A stretch of DNA of 64,000 nucleotides from Takifugu bimaculatus (Eukaryota; Chordata; Actinopteri; Tetraodontiformes; Tetraodontidae), in contig CP034985.2 in assembly GCA_004026145.2 (NCBI GenBank), positions 124,001 to 188,000 of the forward strand. Reading direction: 5' to 3'. The notes beneath the pieces were generated by a model, which had not been told where the DNA came from, did not search any database, and worked only from the letters and a program-made list of their open reading frames with translations. Both the position numbers and the translations under genes were made by a program. Every line of letters begins with the position of its first letter. The first letter of the stretch is position 1. Of the stretch, positions 41,901 to 53,960 are shown in pieces.

Positions 41901-43161
41901 GCTACAGCCTTCGCCATTTGTAAAGACGGGTCATTTGCTCGTTGACGCCACCCGACATGCTGTCAGTCACAGGCGGGAGGGAAACGCATCGGGACAAATG
42001 TGATTATTGTAACGTTTCCTGTTCTGTGACGGACGGCTGCGCTTCAACGACCGATTGATGATGTCATCTGTTTACGAGGCTGCAGATTTGGAGACGCCAC
42101 GACACAGTTTAACCTGATAAAATCTGACATCAAGTGATGAAAGTGGCCTGAGTCCTGGCTTCTGTGTGTGTGTGTGTGTGTGTGTGTGGGTTGTAAACTG
42201 ACACTCTTCATCAGCACCAACAGACGTCTGTGCCTGGCGCGGCGCGGCGAATAGGGCGACTAATTCAGCTCACATTCCCAGATTACAAAGGCTCCGTAAC
42301 CTCCATTCACGCAGCGCCGCCAGTAAAGCGACACCCATGACCCCAACCTGCACCAGACGCTGCCTCACGGTTAGCATTAGCTGCTAAATCAACAACCAAA
42401 GTGTGTTTACTGCCCCCTTCTGATGGGCTGCAGTAAACAAATCCACCCCGTCTCATCGAACGCCTGCTTTCACGCACACTCAACACACTTCCTGGATGTT
42501 GCAGGAATTCCTCGACTTTGTTTGCAGCCACTTCCTGTTCACAGCTGTAGTGCGGTTGAATCACGACCATTTCCAGGAGCGCCCATCAGTACCTCAGGGG
42601 AACAAAGATGGACCTTCCCGTACGGCTGTTGGACTTGAAGAAAAGCCTGAATCAGAGTGGACTTTGATCCCATTTAGGTCCTATTATTACTGCTATAATA
42701 GGACCTAAATGTGTGACCACACCGCACACCTGAGTCAACACGGCCATAAAAGCCTGCGGCGATGAGGAGGGAGCAACAGTCAAAGTCCTCCTCCCCGAGC
42801 TCAGCACCAAGCAGCACATTTATAGATCAGCGGCTAAAAATAGCGGAAATGGGCTAACAAACCCCAGAACTGAGAGGATTCCTGCAGATTCTGAGTGCAT
42901 CAAACGACATTTCCATTCATAAACCCGGAGCAGCTCCAGCACTGAGAGCACTTATGTAACCGGCAACACAGATGGAACCACAGAAGATGTCACGGAGTGC
43001 TGGCCCGGAGGCACTGGTTGGCATCCCTGGACCATTGTGGGCCCGTGAGCAAGGCCCTCGATGCTCCCGGGGCGACGCAGAGATGAGATTTTACACACAA
43101 AGAAACAGAAATAGCAGCAGCAGCATCGTTTGTTCATGTTCATTGATTCTTTAAGCAGCAG

Positions 43162-43216
<55 letters not shown>

Positions 43217-43978
43217 GGCCGCAGCTGCACTGAGAGATCTGACATACTGGTGCTGCCTCTCGTTGTCATGTCCGCACCAGTGGGTCCGGTGGGTTCTGCC
43301 CAGCCTGCCCAGTTTAAACTGGGCCTAATGTTCGGTCACCGAATCGCCCTGAAAAACCTGAGTATTCGGAATGAAACGGCTTCAGAGCCTCGCATCCAAC
43401 CCCAGGACAATGAATCATCACTTCTTCCGATTACGGGGGGGCTGCTCCATCCATCGGAACCCGAAGATTAGACACTGGTCCAAAGAGATAAGTTAAAAAG
43501 GTTCTTTTCGCTGTTGGTGCAGCCATCAAAGTCGTAATGAGGCGAAACCGGTTCCGCCTGGTTGCAATAACGGGGTAAAGTCCAGTACTTACCTCCTGAA
43601 TGGAAGTCAAATGTAATTAAAACAATACTGATGAGCAAACCGGTGGTCGATCGATCATCGAGGAACTTCTACGTGCAGGTGTCTGGATGGAAGTGGGCAA
43701 CAAAGCCGGACAGACCTGCGCACGCTGCGGGATAAAACAGTGCGTTTTCACCCCGCGGAGCGGAGGAAAGACGCCAACATGGAGGTGGTGTTGGTCTCCG
43801 GCGGGACGCTTCCACCTCCGACCGTGTCACGGGCTCCAGCCGCCGTCAAAGGTGCGCGGCGGGCGGCCGCGGCGGTCGCTGTTAGCACCGGGGAGCTGCT
43901 CCGCCTGTAGCCGGCAGCTAGCTAACGCTGTCGGGGGAAAAGCTCCCGGTGGATGCACGCGGAGGGCGGACAGCTCAC
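39000..43978 (-). other. MYO6: Long MYO6 5' intron, no coding exon seen
   Basis: From the first coding exon to the CpG-rich region near 44 kb I see no exon. Contents: (CA)-type tracts at 40663-40697, 41691-41733 and (TG)n at 42163-42188 and 43166-43214; a tandem TGATGCTAGC motif at 41369-41390; a perfect 17-bp inverted repeat at 42671-42711. Regulatory elements may lie here but none can be named. Confidence 0.5.
42671..42711. repeat. Perfect 17-bp inverted repeat, 7-nt loop
   Basis: Arms CATTTAGGTCCTATTAT (42671-42687) and its exact complement (42695-42711) enclose TACTGCT. No flanking duplication or transposase is seen. Confidence 0.95.
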
Positions 43979-44260
43979 CTTCTCTGCGCTGGAACTCTCC
44001 ACACTCGCTCGCGGATCCCCGACGAAAAACAAATCCCACCAAGGAAGTCCCAAACGGAGCCGAGCCGAGTGGTGTGCAGATGATCGGTGTCCTGTCCGGC
44101 AGGCTGGGCCACAGTCTTCCCCGCCCAGCAGCCTCCGACTCCCCGCAACAATCCTGGGAAATTGGCCCGTGACGTCACGACCGGGAGAAATCGTGCGGCG
44201 CGCAGGGAGGCGGCCGACAGGGGGCGCTGCGCGGCTCCCCGCTGCGACCCCGTCTGTTGC
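43680..44260 (-). promoter_or_regulatory. MYO6: CpG-rich MYO6 promoter and probable non-coding first exon
   Basis: Unlike its AT-rich flanks, this stretch is dense in CG dinucleotides (for example gcgcggcgggcggccgcggcgg at about 43854), as expected of a CpG-island promoter. On the - strand there is a good donor, AAG|gtgagc, with the exon side ending at 43979, which could join to the acceptor at 38818 that precedes the MYO6 ATG. The exon start is not visible. The region is also just 1.3 kb downstream of the SENP6 stop, so the two genes are closely tandem. Confidence 0.5.
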
Positions 44261-44269
44261 AGGTGGTTT

Positions 44270-45598
44270 ATTGCAATATTTATCCTTCACGTTCCCTCGG
44301 TTCGACTGGAGTAAAATGTTAAAACGGCCAAATACTTGTGAAACTCAGACACATCGAAACGAAAAGTACTTTACAGAATTTGTTCATACAAGCGTCACAC
44401 ATGCACGTAATACGTCGCATATATCGCAAAGTATATGTCATAGTTTTCTAGTTATAGTGTTATAGTATTCTAGCTCTATATCATAAGGTAATTGAGGTGA
44501 GGAAAGTTTTCTACGTGTTTTGGTGTGAATTATGTACTCAGTTCTTTAGATGTGGCGTTCTCTAGTGGCTATTTAGGTGAATTGCATCTTTTTCCTCAGC
44601 TCTTCGTGTGCCATTTAAAACGCTAAAATGTACATTCTTGTTGGATATATCTAACTTTAAACTACTTTAGAATAAGATATCAACTGATTTATTGTATCTA
44701 GGAACACTAGAAACATCTGAACAAGTGGATTATGTGTAAACTTTAAATACACACTGATCCATAAAGAAATTCATTCATTCCTTTACATTTCAAGTTGGCC
44801 AGACTTGTCAAGCTATCAGAAGACATTATCTTGTACATCACATGTTCCTGACCTGACATATGATTGCTGTAAAACAACAGAGTAAATTATGTCTGGAGAC
44901 TGGAAGAGCTGGTTAATAATGACAGTTTAGAGTTCATCAATGATTCAGTGTCCTGTAACTAAACACCCAGACCTCCTCCCTCATAACTCTGATACCACAA
45001 ACAGCGACAAACAAATCCACGTTTTAATTAATTTGGTTAGCGTTGAGATGATTTTGGAGCCGACAGATTCATTCTCACGGTCAAATCCCTCTGTGCGTCT
45101 TCACCAGGAACCCAGATCTTTCCACCCCATGCTAAAAATGTGTTTAGACATTTAATAAAGAGGGGACACAAAGGAAGTGCTCTTGTATCTCAGCTCCTCT
45201 TTAATGCTGAAAATGTTTCCACTCCACATGGAAGAGACAACACGCACTGAACTACACACGTGACTCATGAGCTGGAGGTCTGCAGCTCCAGGGCAGGTGG
45301 AACCGCAACACACAAACAGCATGTTCTTCTAAATCCTCTTTTTGACAGCTTTGTCTTCTCTAACACAACTTAGGAAACATAAAAAATAAGGAGGCAAGAG
45401 TGTGAGAACAATAGCTCCTGCACGGATCTTCGTGGAGAGAATAACGTCTATGAAAACATAAGTTAACAGTAAAGTTAATTACAAAGGCAGCGGAGGAACT
45501 CCAACATATTTACACTTCATGTTTATTTCATACAAATTCAAAGAGTTCTGTGGTCAGTGAAGACCCAGTCCCAGTGGAACCAGCAGCATAGGACAGCT
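44270..45598. other. SENP6 3' UTR and SENP6-MYO6 intergenic region
   Basis: AT-rich sequence without recognisable exon. The SENP6 3' UTR probably ends shortly below 45520. Nothing else could be identified. Confidence 0.45.
45522..45527 (-). terminator. SENP6: Candidate SENP6 polyadenylation signal
   Basis: TTTATT on the + strand, AATAAA in the sense of SENP6, 72 nt after its stop codon. It would give a very short 3' UTR; more distant signals are possible. Confidence 0.35.
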
Positions 45599-47520
45599 TC
45601 AGAGGCCAATTGGGAGATTTGGCGCTGCTGATTCGGAAGTCTCTTGGATCTCTGGCTCCTCGGGGGAGCTGGTCAGAGCCTTCTTGGGCTCCTTCCTGTC
45701 CATTTCCTGTTGTTGTTGGATCTTTAGAATCAGTTCTTTGATCTCATTGCGCTTTGTCTTCATCCGCTGCTGCAGAAACCAGTCAGACAGGTTGATGGGC
45801 AGGCTGAAACTGGGGATCGGATTCTGTTTGAAACACACAGGCGCAGTTTGTGAAGATTAGCGAGAGCATCAAGGACAATCCCCTCACGTCTTTTCTCCAC
45901 GGCCTCCTGACCGACACCCCGATAGTTCTCACCTCGAAGAAGCTCTCCACATACTGCAGGATATAAACTCCACAGTCGCTGAAGTTGTCCTGCTGAGGCA
46001 CACGTGGGCTGGAGCCCTTCATCACATCCTTCCCAAAACTCCGCTCGGTCCCTTTACGCACCTCCCACTCCACCTCCAGGTACCTAAAACAAACACACTC
46101 ACAGTCACCAGCAGAAAAAGGTGTTAGTTTATGCCTCAAACACACCTAAAAACACATCGGATGCTCACTCCCTTAGCGTCTTCACCACAGTCGACCTGGC
46201 TGGACCTCGAAGAGAGTCCATGATGAGGATACAGGGCCTGGAACAGACAACACTGTTTCAGCAGGGAAGTGCTGCCCCCTACCGAGCAAACAGGGAGAGT
46301 GCTTCCACTCACTGCCTGCAGACGCGTTTAGAGGCCACAGCCTCACAATTCAGACTGTCCTCAGCCAGCGTCCCGTCCTCGCTGCAGTCATCCTGCAGAC
46401 ACAACACAATGCTCATCCACCACTTCTTCATGGGCTTCCCTCACAGGCTGGAGGAGTAAAGTCACCTGGCAGGAGCTCTGGTCGTCAGAGAAGGTGTATG
46501 TGTCCTCATCTCCCTTTCCTGAACCGTAGCAGACGCTGATTCGGTGCAACTCGCCTGCAAAATCAGTCAAAAAGCTCGTTTCCTCAGTGAATTCCCATGT
46601 TTTGCTCACAGAATCTGGCGTACATGACGTTAGCATGTGGGAGGCGTCATTGCTCAGTGACTCACTGGTGTACTGTGGCTCCATCTCTGCCTGGCCGGTG
46701 GGGGCACAGGGAGATTCCAGAACCCCTTCTCGGAAGACGGTGTCCTCCTTGGTCATGTCTCCGTTGGCCTGGTCTGCGCATGTCCCTTGGGCCGTAGGGG
46801 AGGGGTCCTCTGAGCTGGCCAGCCTGTCTCTGTCTGGGGACAGAGGACGGCAGTGGTCTGGGATGGAGTCTTCAGATGACAGGTCTGGAACCGGACTGGA
46901 GCACAGCGGATTTTTTTCAAACACTGGATGTTCAAGTCCCGGGAAACAGATGACGGCCAGGTACCAGTGGGCTCTGATGAGATCGGAACCAGCAGTTAGA
47001 CACAGCACATGGACGCAGGACTCAGCAGTGACTTCAGGACTCACGCCTCGTTGATGGGAACAAAAATGAAGTCCTTCTGAAACAGATCCACGTGTCGAGT
47101 CCACGTCTTCACCCGGTTGTGCTTCCTTTTATGGATTCTGGAAATTGGTAACCAAAAAAAGCTAAAGCATCCTTCCATCGCTGCGCGTCCTGATGTAACC
47201 GGGGTACTTACGGCAGGTTGGCGGCATCTGCAACGTTCCTCCGTTCTCTCTGGTTCAGCCTCTTGTAGAAGAAGGAGCTGAATATGTGGATTCTTAGTGC
47301 ATCCTCTTTTTTTAATTTCTCTAAAACTAAATACCTGAGAAAAGAGGAGCATTCAGTGCTCATTCAATAGGAGAAGGAAGGAAAACTAAGGTGAAAATCT
47401 TACTTTAAATAAAAATCTATGATGACATCGTTAAGGAATTCTCCATCGTTAAGGCAGTGGAGGTCTTCATTCGTGACTGTGATTCCACCTTTGGCAGGAG
47501 GAGGAGGGTAGACCATTAAC
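45599..47520 (-). CDS. SENP6: SENP6 exons 14-22: ULP catalytic domain
   Basis: Begins with LMVYPPPPAKGGITVTNEDL and FLNDVIIDFYLKYLVLEKL (47520-47404, 47334-47212), then NRVKTWTRHVDLFQKDFIFV (47137-47045). The catalytic His is in A-H-W-Y-L-A-V at the start of 46973-46666, the Asp in I-L-I-M-D-S-L-R-G (46237-46169), the Cys in FSDCGVYILQYVESFFE (46083-45933). Between His and Asp an acidic insertion of about 150 residues occupies three exons (SSEDPSPTAQGTCADQANGD). All three catalytic residues are present, so the enzyme should be active. Confidence 0.95.
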
Positions 47521-50500
47521 CTGAAAGAGAAGCACCGGCATCACTCTTGGGCTGCAACCACAGAAAATCCGTCATCCGGGCGGTCCTGGTCAGGCGACCC
47601 ACTTGATGACTGGTCCCGAGAAGGTGGGCTGAAGGTCGGTCATGTCCTCGTCTTCGTCCTCGAAGTACGAGCCGGTCTGCTGGCGCGTGGCCATCCGTGT
47701 GCGTACCTGCATGGAGCCCGGGCTCATGGAGGCGGCCTGCGTTCCTTTGGGAGGGGTCTGCGCTGGCTTTACCTGCAGAGGGGGAGGGGGCGTTCAGGAG
47801 GAATCCGATGGCTCCTCCGCTCGCCTCTCACACTCACCTTCTCCTCCTTCTGCTTGGAAGCCTTGTTGAAGCTGACGAGCCGCGCATTGGCCTCGTCGAA
47901 GTGCAACTTGGAAAGGAAGCCGGTAAGGTTGTTGTTCTTGCCGATCTCAGTCAGGATCCCCTCCAGGATCATGTGCTCGTTCATGCTGAGGCCATTCTCG
48001 AAGATCAGAACGATGTACTTCTCATCAGACTCTGGATCGGGCAAAAGGAGGCACCTTCAGTGAACGTCTCGCGCGGGTGCTCTTCTCCTGCTGTGTCGGA
48101 CTTACGGTCTCCAGCACAGTCGTACCACTTGCCGCCGTCCTCTCTGCTCATGTTGAGCTGCGAGCGCAGACGGACGCACTCCTCTTCCGTCGTCTGGAAG
48201 AACAAGACCGGGAGTTTCCGAGCGGTGCACCACTCGCAGCCGATCAGCTCCGACGACTGCAGACACACCTTCTCCAACGTGTCGTGCTCAGCACCTGAAC
48301 AGCCCAGAACATCTTTTAGAACCTTTCCTTCTCTGAGATCTGATGTTTCTCTCCTCTGCTTCCCCTTTAATAATACGTATACAGCCTGAGGGCACCACAG
48401 AAAGGTTGACCTACAGAACTGATCCCAGTTGAGTTTTTAAATCGGTTCATACCTTCAGTTTCCAGCTTGATGTAATCGATGGAAAACTGCAACAACCAAA
48501 CGGAACCGGTGTGACTTTAATTGTTTCTCTTAAATTTACTTTCTGCTGAATGAAAATGTCTGAATTCTGCAGATGTTTTGGAGTTACGACAGACACATTT
48601 TAATATGCAGGAAGTCAAAGTGGTTTACTCACGATGACGGGCTTCTTGACCATCCTGCGCAGAGTTCCGACTCGGACACTCCGACATTCCAGTATGATGC
48701 TGGCACAGTTACTGGGCTGCTGCTTGGGCTTCTTGGTCTTTGAGGGACACTGCTCGGGTGGTTGATTTCCAAACTGAGAAAAATGATAACGCTAGTATTT
48801 CGTGACTTCTCTTCTCCATAAAGATCAACTGAATATTTTCTCACCTGATCTTTCATCCGAGCTCTCCGTGGTATCGTCACCTTCAAGTTAACGTCTTCAA
48901 AGAACTCCACGCCAAACTCGTCCTGCTCCAGGGTGTCCTTCACCGCTGCCTCCACTCTCCCTCCAGAGCCGCAGGGAGCCGGCGAAGAGTGAGCAGAATC
49001 TGCAGGCCGGGGGGAAACGCTGTCCAGCTGGTTGGCACTTCCTGTGCTGGCGTTATCGGCATCCTCCTCTTCATCACTTGACAGGACAACTGTGGAGGAC
49101 ACAGCAAAATTAAAGTTAAAGCTCGTCCTGTGAAGACTTCAGCGCGGAGTCCTTGTCTGGCTTTACTCACTGGGGTCATTGAGTTCAGGCTGCTGAGCCA
49201 CCGTCCTCTTCTTCGACAGGGTTCTGGTTCCGCAGCAGCCCGACGTCCCAGCGAGCAGAGGGGTTCTACCGTTGATCAGCGGCAGCGGGGTCCCGCGAGT
49301 GTTTGCGATCCGTACTGGCAGGGCGTCAATGCGAGTTGCCCTCACCGCCGTGCCGGGTTTGTAAAAGTTCTGCTGTAAGCTGTTTGGTCCCGGTGACGGC
49401 TGGGATCGGATCGGCGGCCGAGGGGTCGGCGATGACAATGTGACCTGCTGACAGGGCAGCAGTGCGGCGCCACTCTCACAGTTCTGGCACTTGTTGCTCT
49501 CCTCTCTTGGCTTGTTGCACTTGACACAAACAGTCTGATAAACTGTCGGAGGGACAGGCTGCAAACGGAAAAACAAATCAAATCAAAAGGACAGAACCAG
49601 GAACCACAGAGGCGCGGCTGTCAGGTGACTTTATGGGTGGTTCTGAGTCAGCAACTGTGCCCTGATGAGTCTGTGCTCAGTGGAAGCTCCACATTCCAGC
49701 ATCCATTCATGTTTTTAATGAGATGAAATGTTTTTACAGCAATGACGAACACGGGTGAGCGAGCCCACCTCGGCTGCTTTGGCTCGCAAAGATAAGGTGC
49801 AGCAGTCCTCCGGTTTCCTCTTCTGCTGCACTCGCCGTTTGATGCTCGGGGTCTCCTCCTCTGAAAGACACGTTTCGGGATTTACTCAACACGCCGCCTC
49901 CCGGGATGTCGCACCGACAGTTTTATGACAAACGCACGCTCTTCTGCTGTTGTAGGCAGGCTGTGTGTGCACCTGTGAACTCTACCTGGGACTTCAGGAC
50001 AGGTGAGGATGATTTTTTCCACCTCTACAGTTTCCTGCTTGGTGGAGAAATCGTTTCTGCGGACAAAAAAGGTCAGAGAGGTTTGTTGACCAATGAGACC
50101 CAGTTGGACGGTCTAGGAACAAGTAGGTAAAAGATGAGGATGACATCTTTTGACAGCAATGTTTGATGAGATAACAGAGCTATCACAGAGGCAAAGATTC
50201 TCTTTTAAAGAATGAAAATGTGTGCAAAATGATTTAACCGGGTATCCTTCCTTTAGACTTCTGGAAAGACGTGGGTCAAAGGTCAGTGGACCCGTGATTG
50301 TTTACAACAGTATGAAAATACTGGAGTGAAGGGGAGGTGATCAATATCCGGACTGATCGTGGACATTTGGGCTCAATGTTGGAAGCCCAAACAGAAAGTG
50401 AACCACTGATCAAACTGATGAATAAATGCTCGATATCCATAAATGTCCCATTTACTCACCTTTGCTTCAAATCAAGGCTGCACAGAGAAAACAGAAGCCA

Positions 50501-53500
50501 CTCAACTTTCAAAGCCACCTAAATCATTTCCGAGGCCAAAGTGTAAACTTCGATCAGATCATGATAAGCTGATCAGTCTAAAGCAACAGATCCAAACCTT
50601 CCAGTTTCCAGAACCAGCATCGGATCTGTCAGAACCAATGAATCAGTGTTTCACATGCACAGTTAGCAGAACCACCGCTGACTGGAGCAGCCCAACACAG
50701 GAAGTGGTTTACCAGGAACCACGGGTCTTAAATGTGAATAAATCATCTGTTTTTGATGGTGATGACAGAGAAGATTTCAGGGATGGACGTGAGGGTGACG
50801 GCTTCTGACCTTTGGACCGGAGCAGCTGTTGGCGTCTGTGCGTGCTGAAAACGCCGCCCCTGTAAAACGATCCCCTGCGTCGGTGCTGGACTGATGATGT
50901 AATAGTTGGGGCCGGGGGAGGGCGTCATCACTGCGAGCGGCGCACCGCTGCGGGGGGGCAACAGATAACGACTCAAATACTGTGTGTGTATCTATAAAAA
51001 CTCAAAGTTCTTCAGGAAAACTCTACAACATTCAGCCTCTCACACTATACTTGCAGACCTACAGAGACACAATATACAGTAAAACAAATCAATCAATGGG
51101 GAGAAGATGTACCTGAGCCTCTTTGGTGTCAGCTTGTTCAGAGACCTGATATGTGGCCTGTTTTCATAAGTTCTCAGAGTTTCGGAGGCGAGGTGCCGTA
51201 GACCTGAATACTGAGGAGAAACAAACAAGAACATTGCAGACGTGGAAAACAAAGGGACTAAATAGCGGATTTTTGTGGTTACATTCAATATAACAGGCAA
51301 AACCCTGAACGCTGCTGCCCCTATCGGACGGCGATGTCATTACAGCTCCCATTTGTCAGACATCACACACTTAATTCCTTCAGCGTTCGTCACACATCGT
51401 GTAAATGAACTGGTCGATGGCAGGCGGGCGGTCAGAGTGCTGACAGCTGCATTGTGGTACCTTTTTATCCCCCGGGGAGGTGGGCTGCTGCCCCTCCATC
51501 TCCTCCACACTCATCACACTCTCACTGAAAACAGAAATAAGCAAAGAGGTCGGACAAGTGTGTGTGTGTGTGTGTGTGTGTGTTAAATATTAGACATAGA
51601 CAGTCTTTGTCATTAAGATTTGCATCAAAATGAAATTAGTGCACAACAGGAATAATGACAATAGTATTTACAAAAGTATAAATACACATAAAAATAAAAA
51701 CAGCATCCTTCCTGATGGGAACATGTTTGTATCCATGCTGGAGGAAAATAAAGGAAAAATATGAAGTGGGCCGTAGAGTTTGACCGATATGAGAATGAGA
51801 TTAGTGATTTTACTTTGCTGAACGTTGAAAATGACCAATTTGACAAGAAACCAACCAAACCTCCCACATCTGCCCTAAACCCACTGGTCGGCTGCTCTGA
51901 GGAGAATCCTCCATTTTCCACATTCCTGAGAGAATATGCTGCTTCATCAGAGCCAGATTATTGGTTCTGACGGCCTTCGGGAGACATCGTCAGCATTAAA
52001 ACATTTACAGTAGAGGACAATCCTTCTATCTCCCGTAGATTTGGTCCTCAGGACACAACATATCGGTCCAACCCTAACAGGCTCCACCTGAAGGGGGCGC
52101 TCAGATCTGGGGCAGATGTTCATCGGCTGGGCTGTGACGGGGTCTTTGAGGCAAAGCTTGAAGCAAAGATAAAGAAGGAAAGCGAGGCTGGAGAGGTGCT
52201 TACTCAGGTCTCTTCTCCTCCTCACTGTCATCAGAGAAGAAGTTCCAGTGCTTGTACCCTCTGTCCCGCCTGGTCTCTGACCTACCCAGGGCTTCAAGAG
52301 GACGATAAACCAGACTCACGTCAGTCAGCAAACACAGCGGCCAAGTCAGAACATTTAACCAGGAAACTTCTGCTGAGCATCCCAGTAACAAACCCCTAAA
52401 GATGAACGTTTCTACCCCGCAAGGCTAAAGGCTCATCATAAACCTCTCCAGGCAACCAGTAGCTAACCAGTAGAAATGTTCTAACCAGACTCATCTTTGT
52501 GATGTGGCTCAAGGCAGGACATTTGTCCACATTCATGATGAGAAGAGGAGGAAATCTCACATAAAAAGTCTGAAATGACTAAAGAGGCTCTGCTGGTGGC
52601 TAAACTGCTGCAGTTTAATCAGTGGAACTAAAGAACAAAGGTGCCGAAGCAAATAACTAGCAATGACACAATGGTTCCTCTTAGAGATGCACAATGCCTG
52701 AGTACTAGCTGTGTGTGTGTGCGTGTGCGTGTGCGTGAAGGAAAACATCAGTCGCTCCAATATTGTGGCTCAGTGCTTGTCATTTAACAACCTTCACATG
52801 TCCAATATGTAAATAAAAACAGATATAAAGCCATTTCATTGATCAAAAGTGATTGTTGCCATGGTAATATCAAGTTTTCCTACAGCAATATCTTCTCTGT
52901 TGTGTTCATGTTTAACTCATAACAGGATTTGACTGTAGAGTCCTGCTACCTTTGAGCAAGGTAGTTCTTCATATTAACTTGAACCTTTAAAATGACCGTC
53001 GTGCCCCCAATATGACAACTTTAGCTCCTATATGGTGTCATTTATTTAGAGACGACACAAAAGGCCTGACAGAAACGACGTCAAAGATTTAGAACTGACA
53101 AACTAATCATTTAAGTTAGCCAGTCCTCATTCATGCTAGGACGTTAGCATGCTAGCTGTCGGTAGCTGTCGGTAGCAGTAGGTAGCTGTCAAGATAGAAT
53201 TAAAGTTGTATTTATCCATTTGTTTACATATTGTGTGAGGTCCAAGTGTTGACGTGTGTTTATCTGACCGGTGTATGAACATTAAGCATCAGTCGGGGAG
53301 CTACAATGGCAGAAAGGCCCGACTCTGCTACAACACTCAGCTTCCATCCAACTAACATCGGGGCTAACAAAGCTAGCTCGGTCAGCACAAAGATGCACGT
53401 CGCAAACAAATGTCCCGAACCGGACCTTCGGGCCAGGATTCGGATCTTCGCCTCGGAGCCGAAGCCCCGTCACCGACCTGGCAGCGTTGGCCTCATCCCC

Positions 53501-53751
53501 GGCTGGCTGAGGAAAAGGCTGATAGCTCAGCAGGCAGTCTGGGGTGAACACTAGCCCGGTCGTCAGGCGTGCGTCCCCGTTATGATCCCGAATATTTCGG
53601 AGCAAATGTGTTTTTAACACCGGAGGAGGAGAAAAGTGCCTCGGCCGAGCCTGAAGACTGCGCGCGGCTAAAATGGCTGCTGGTCAGGTGGAGCAGGTGG
53701 AGCGCAATGTAACGTCTTACCGTCGAAGAAAAAGTTCCTATTGTCGTCCAT
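45599..53751 (-). CDS. SENP6: SENP6, SUMO-specific protease, complete coding region
   Basis: Nuclear cysteine protease (Ulp2 branch) that trims poly-SUMO2/3 chains. Coding exons in transcript order: 53751-53721, 52276-52204, 51524-51461, 51203-51113, 50947-50810, 49860-49769, 49558-49171, 49089-48845, 48773-48633, 48486-48453, 48294-48106, 48031-47838, 47772-47603, 47520-47404, 47334-47212, 47137-47045, 46973-46666, 46554-46466, 46392-46313, 46237-46169, 46083-45933, 45823-45599. The sum is 3,105 nt, exactly 1,035 codons including TGA, with every junction in phase; human SENP6 has about 1,112 residues. The catalytic domain is split by acidic insertions, as is typical of SENP6 and SENP7. ATG 53751 gives M-D-D-N-R-N-F-F-F-D. 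Synteny between MYO6 and FILIP1 supports SENP6 rather than SENP7. Confidence 0.95.
48845..49089 (-). CDS. SENP6: SENP6 exon 8 with SUMO-interacting motif
   Basis: Joined to the previous exon it reads P-I-V-L-S-S-D-E-E-E-D, a hydrophobic core followed by phosphorylatable serines and acids, the classic SIM type also present in human SENP6 (PIILSSDDDDD). It then encodes SPRPADSAHSSPAPCGSG and TIPRRARMKDQ, both conserved. Confidence 0.9.
49171..49558 (-). CDS. SENP6: SENP6 exon 7 with CxxC...CxxC motif
   Basis: Encodes VCVKCNKPREESNKCQNCES near its start: two CxxC pairs ten residues apart, the pattern of a small zinc ribbon. It continues with a Pro/Ser-rich stretch, TRIDALPVRIANTRGTPLPL and LSKKRTVAQQPELNDP. 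I do not recall a zinc ribbon as an annotated part of SENP6. All four cysteines lie in the same continuous frame, whose junctions are in phase on both sides. Confidence 0.85.
50810..53751 (-). CDS. SENP6: SENP6 exons 1-5: N-terminal region
   Basis: Exon 53751-53721 holds the start. Exon 52276-52204 encodes RRDRGYKHWNFFSDDSEEEK, recalling the W-S-F-D-acidic stretch of human SENP6. Exons 51524-51461 and 51203-51113 encode SVEEMEGQQPTSPGDKK and HIRSLNKLTPKRL. Exon 50947-50810 encodes GIVLQGRRFQHAQTPTAAPV, matching the conserved VVHGRRFHHAHAQIP segment. First and second exons are supported mainly by phase and splice consensus. A human segment after the GRRF block was not found, possibly a missed or absent exon between 49861 and 50809. 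Confidence 0.8.
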
Positions 53752-53960
53752 GTTCACTCCATGGTCCTCGGCGGATGATAGCGGCGCTTATCAGTCACCC
53801 AGGCGGCCGCCACGACTCAACATAACGGCCCCACTGCTCCGACATGAGCTGACAGGAAACCAGCAAAAACGCGACGCGCTACCGGAAAAAGGGTTTCGAC
53901 TTCAAAATAAATATTTCGCGCTGTCATATTTTCAAACATAAAAGTTTCTTGTTGGAGCTA
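53280..53960 (-). promoter_or_regulatory. SENP6: SENP6 promoter region
   Basis: The sequence around the SENP6 start codon (53751) is richer in CG dinucleotides than the AT-rich DNA above 53.95 kb, consistent with a housekeeping CpG promoter. No TATA box is evident. Extent is approximate. Confidence 0.4.

Noticed and set aside
43687..44465. Overlapping open frames of 120-170 codons in the GC-rich region
   Set aside because: High CG content suppresses stops; composition is Arg/Pro/Gly-rich without conserved motif, and the region is better read as the MYO6 promoter.
53306..53554. 82-codon + strand frame opposite SENP6 intron 1
   Set aside because: No recognisable domain or splice continuation; GC-rich promoter flank. 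A divergent non-coding transcript cannot be excluded.
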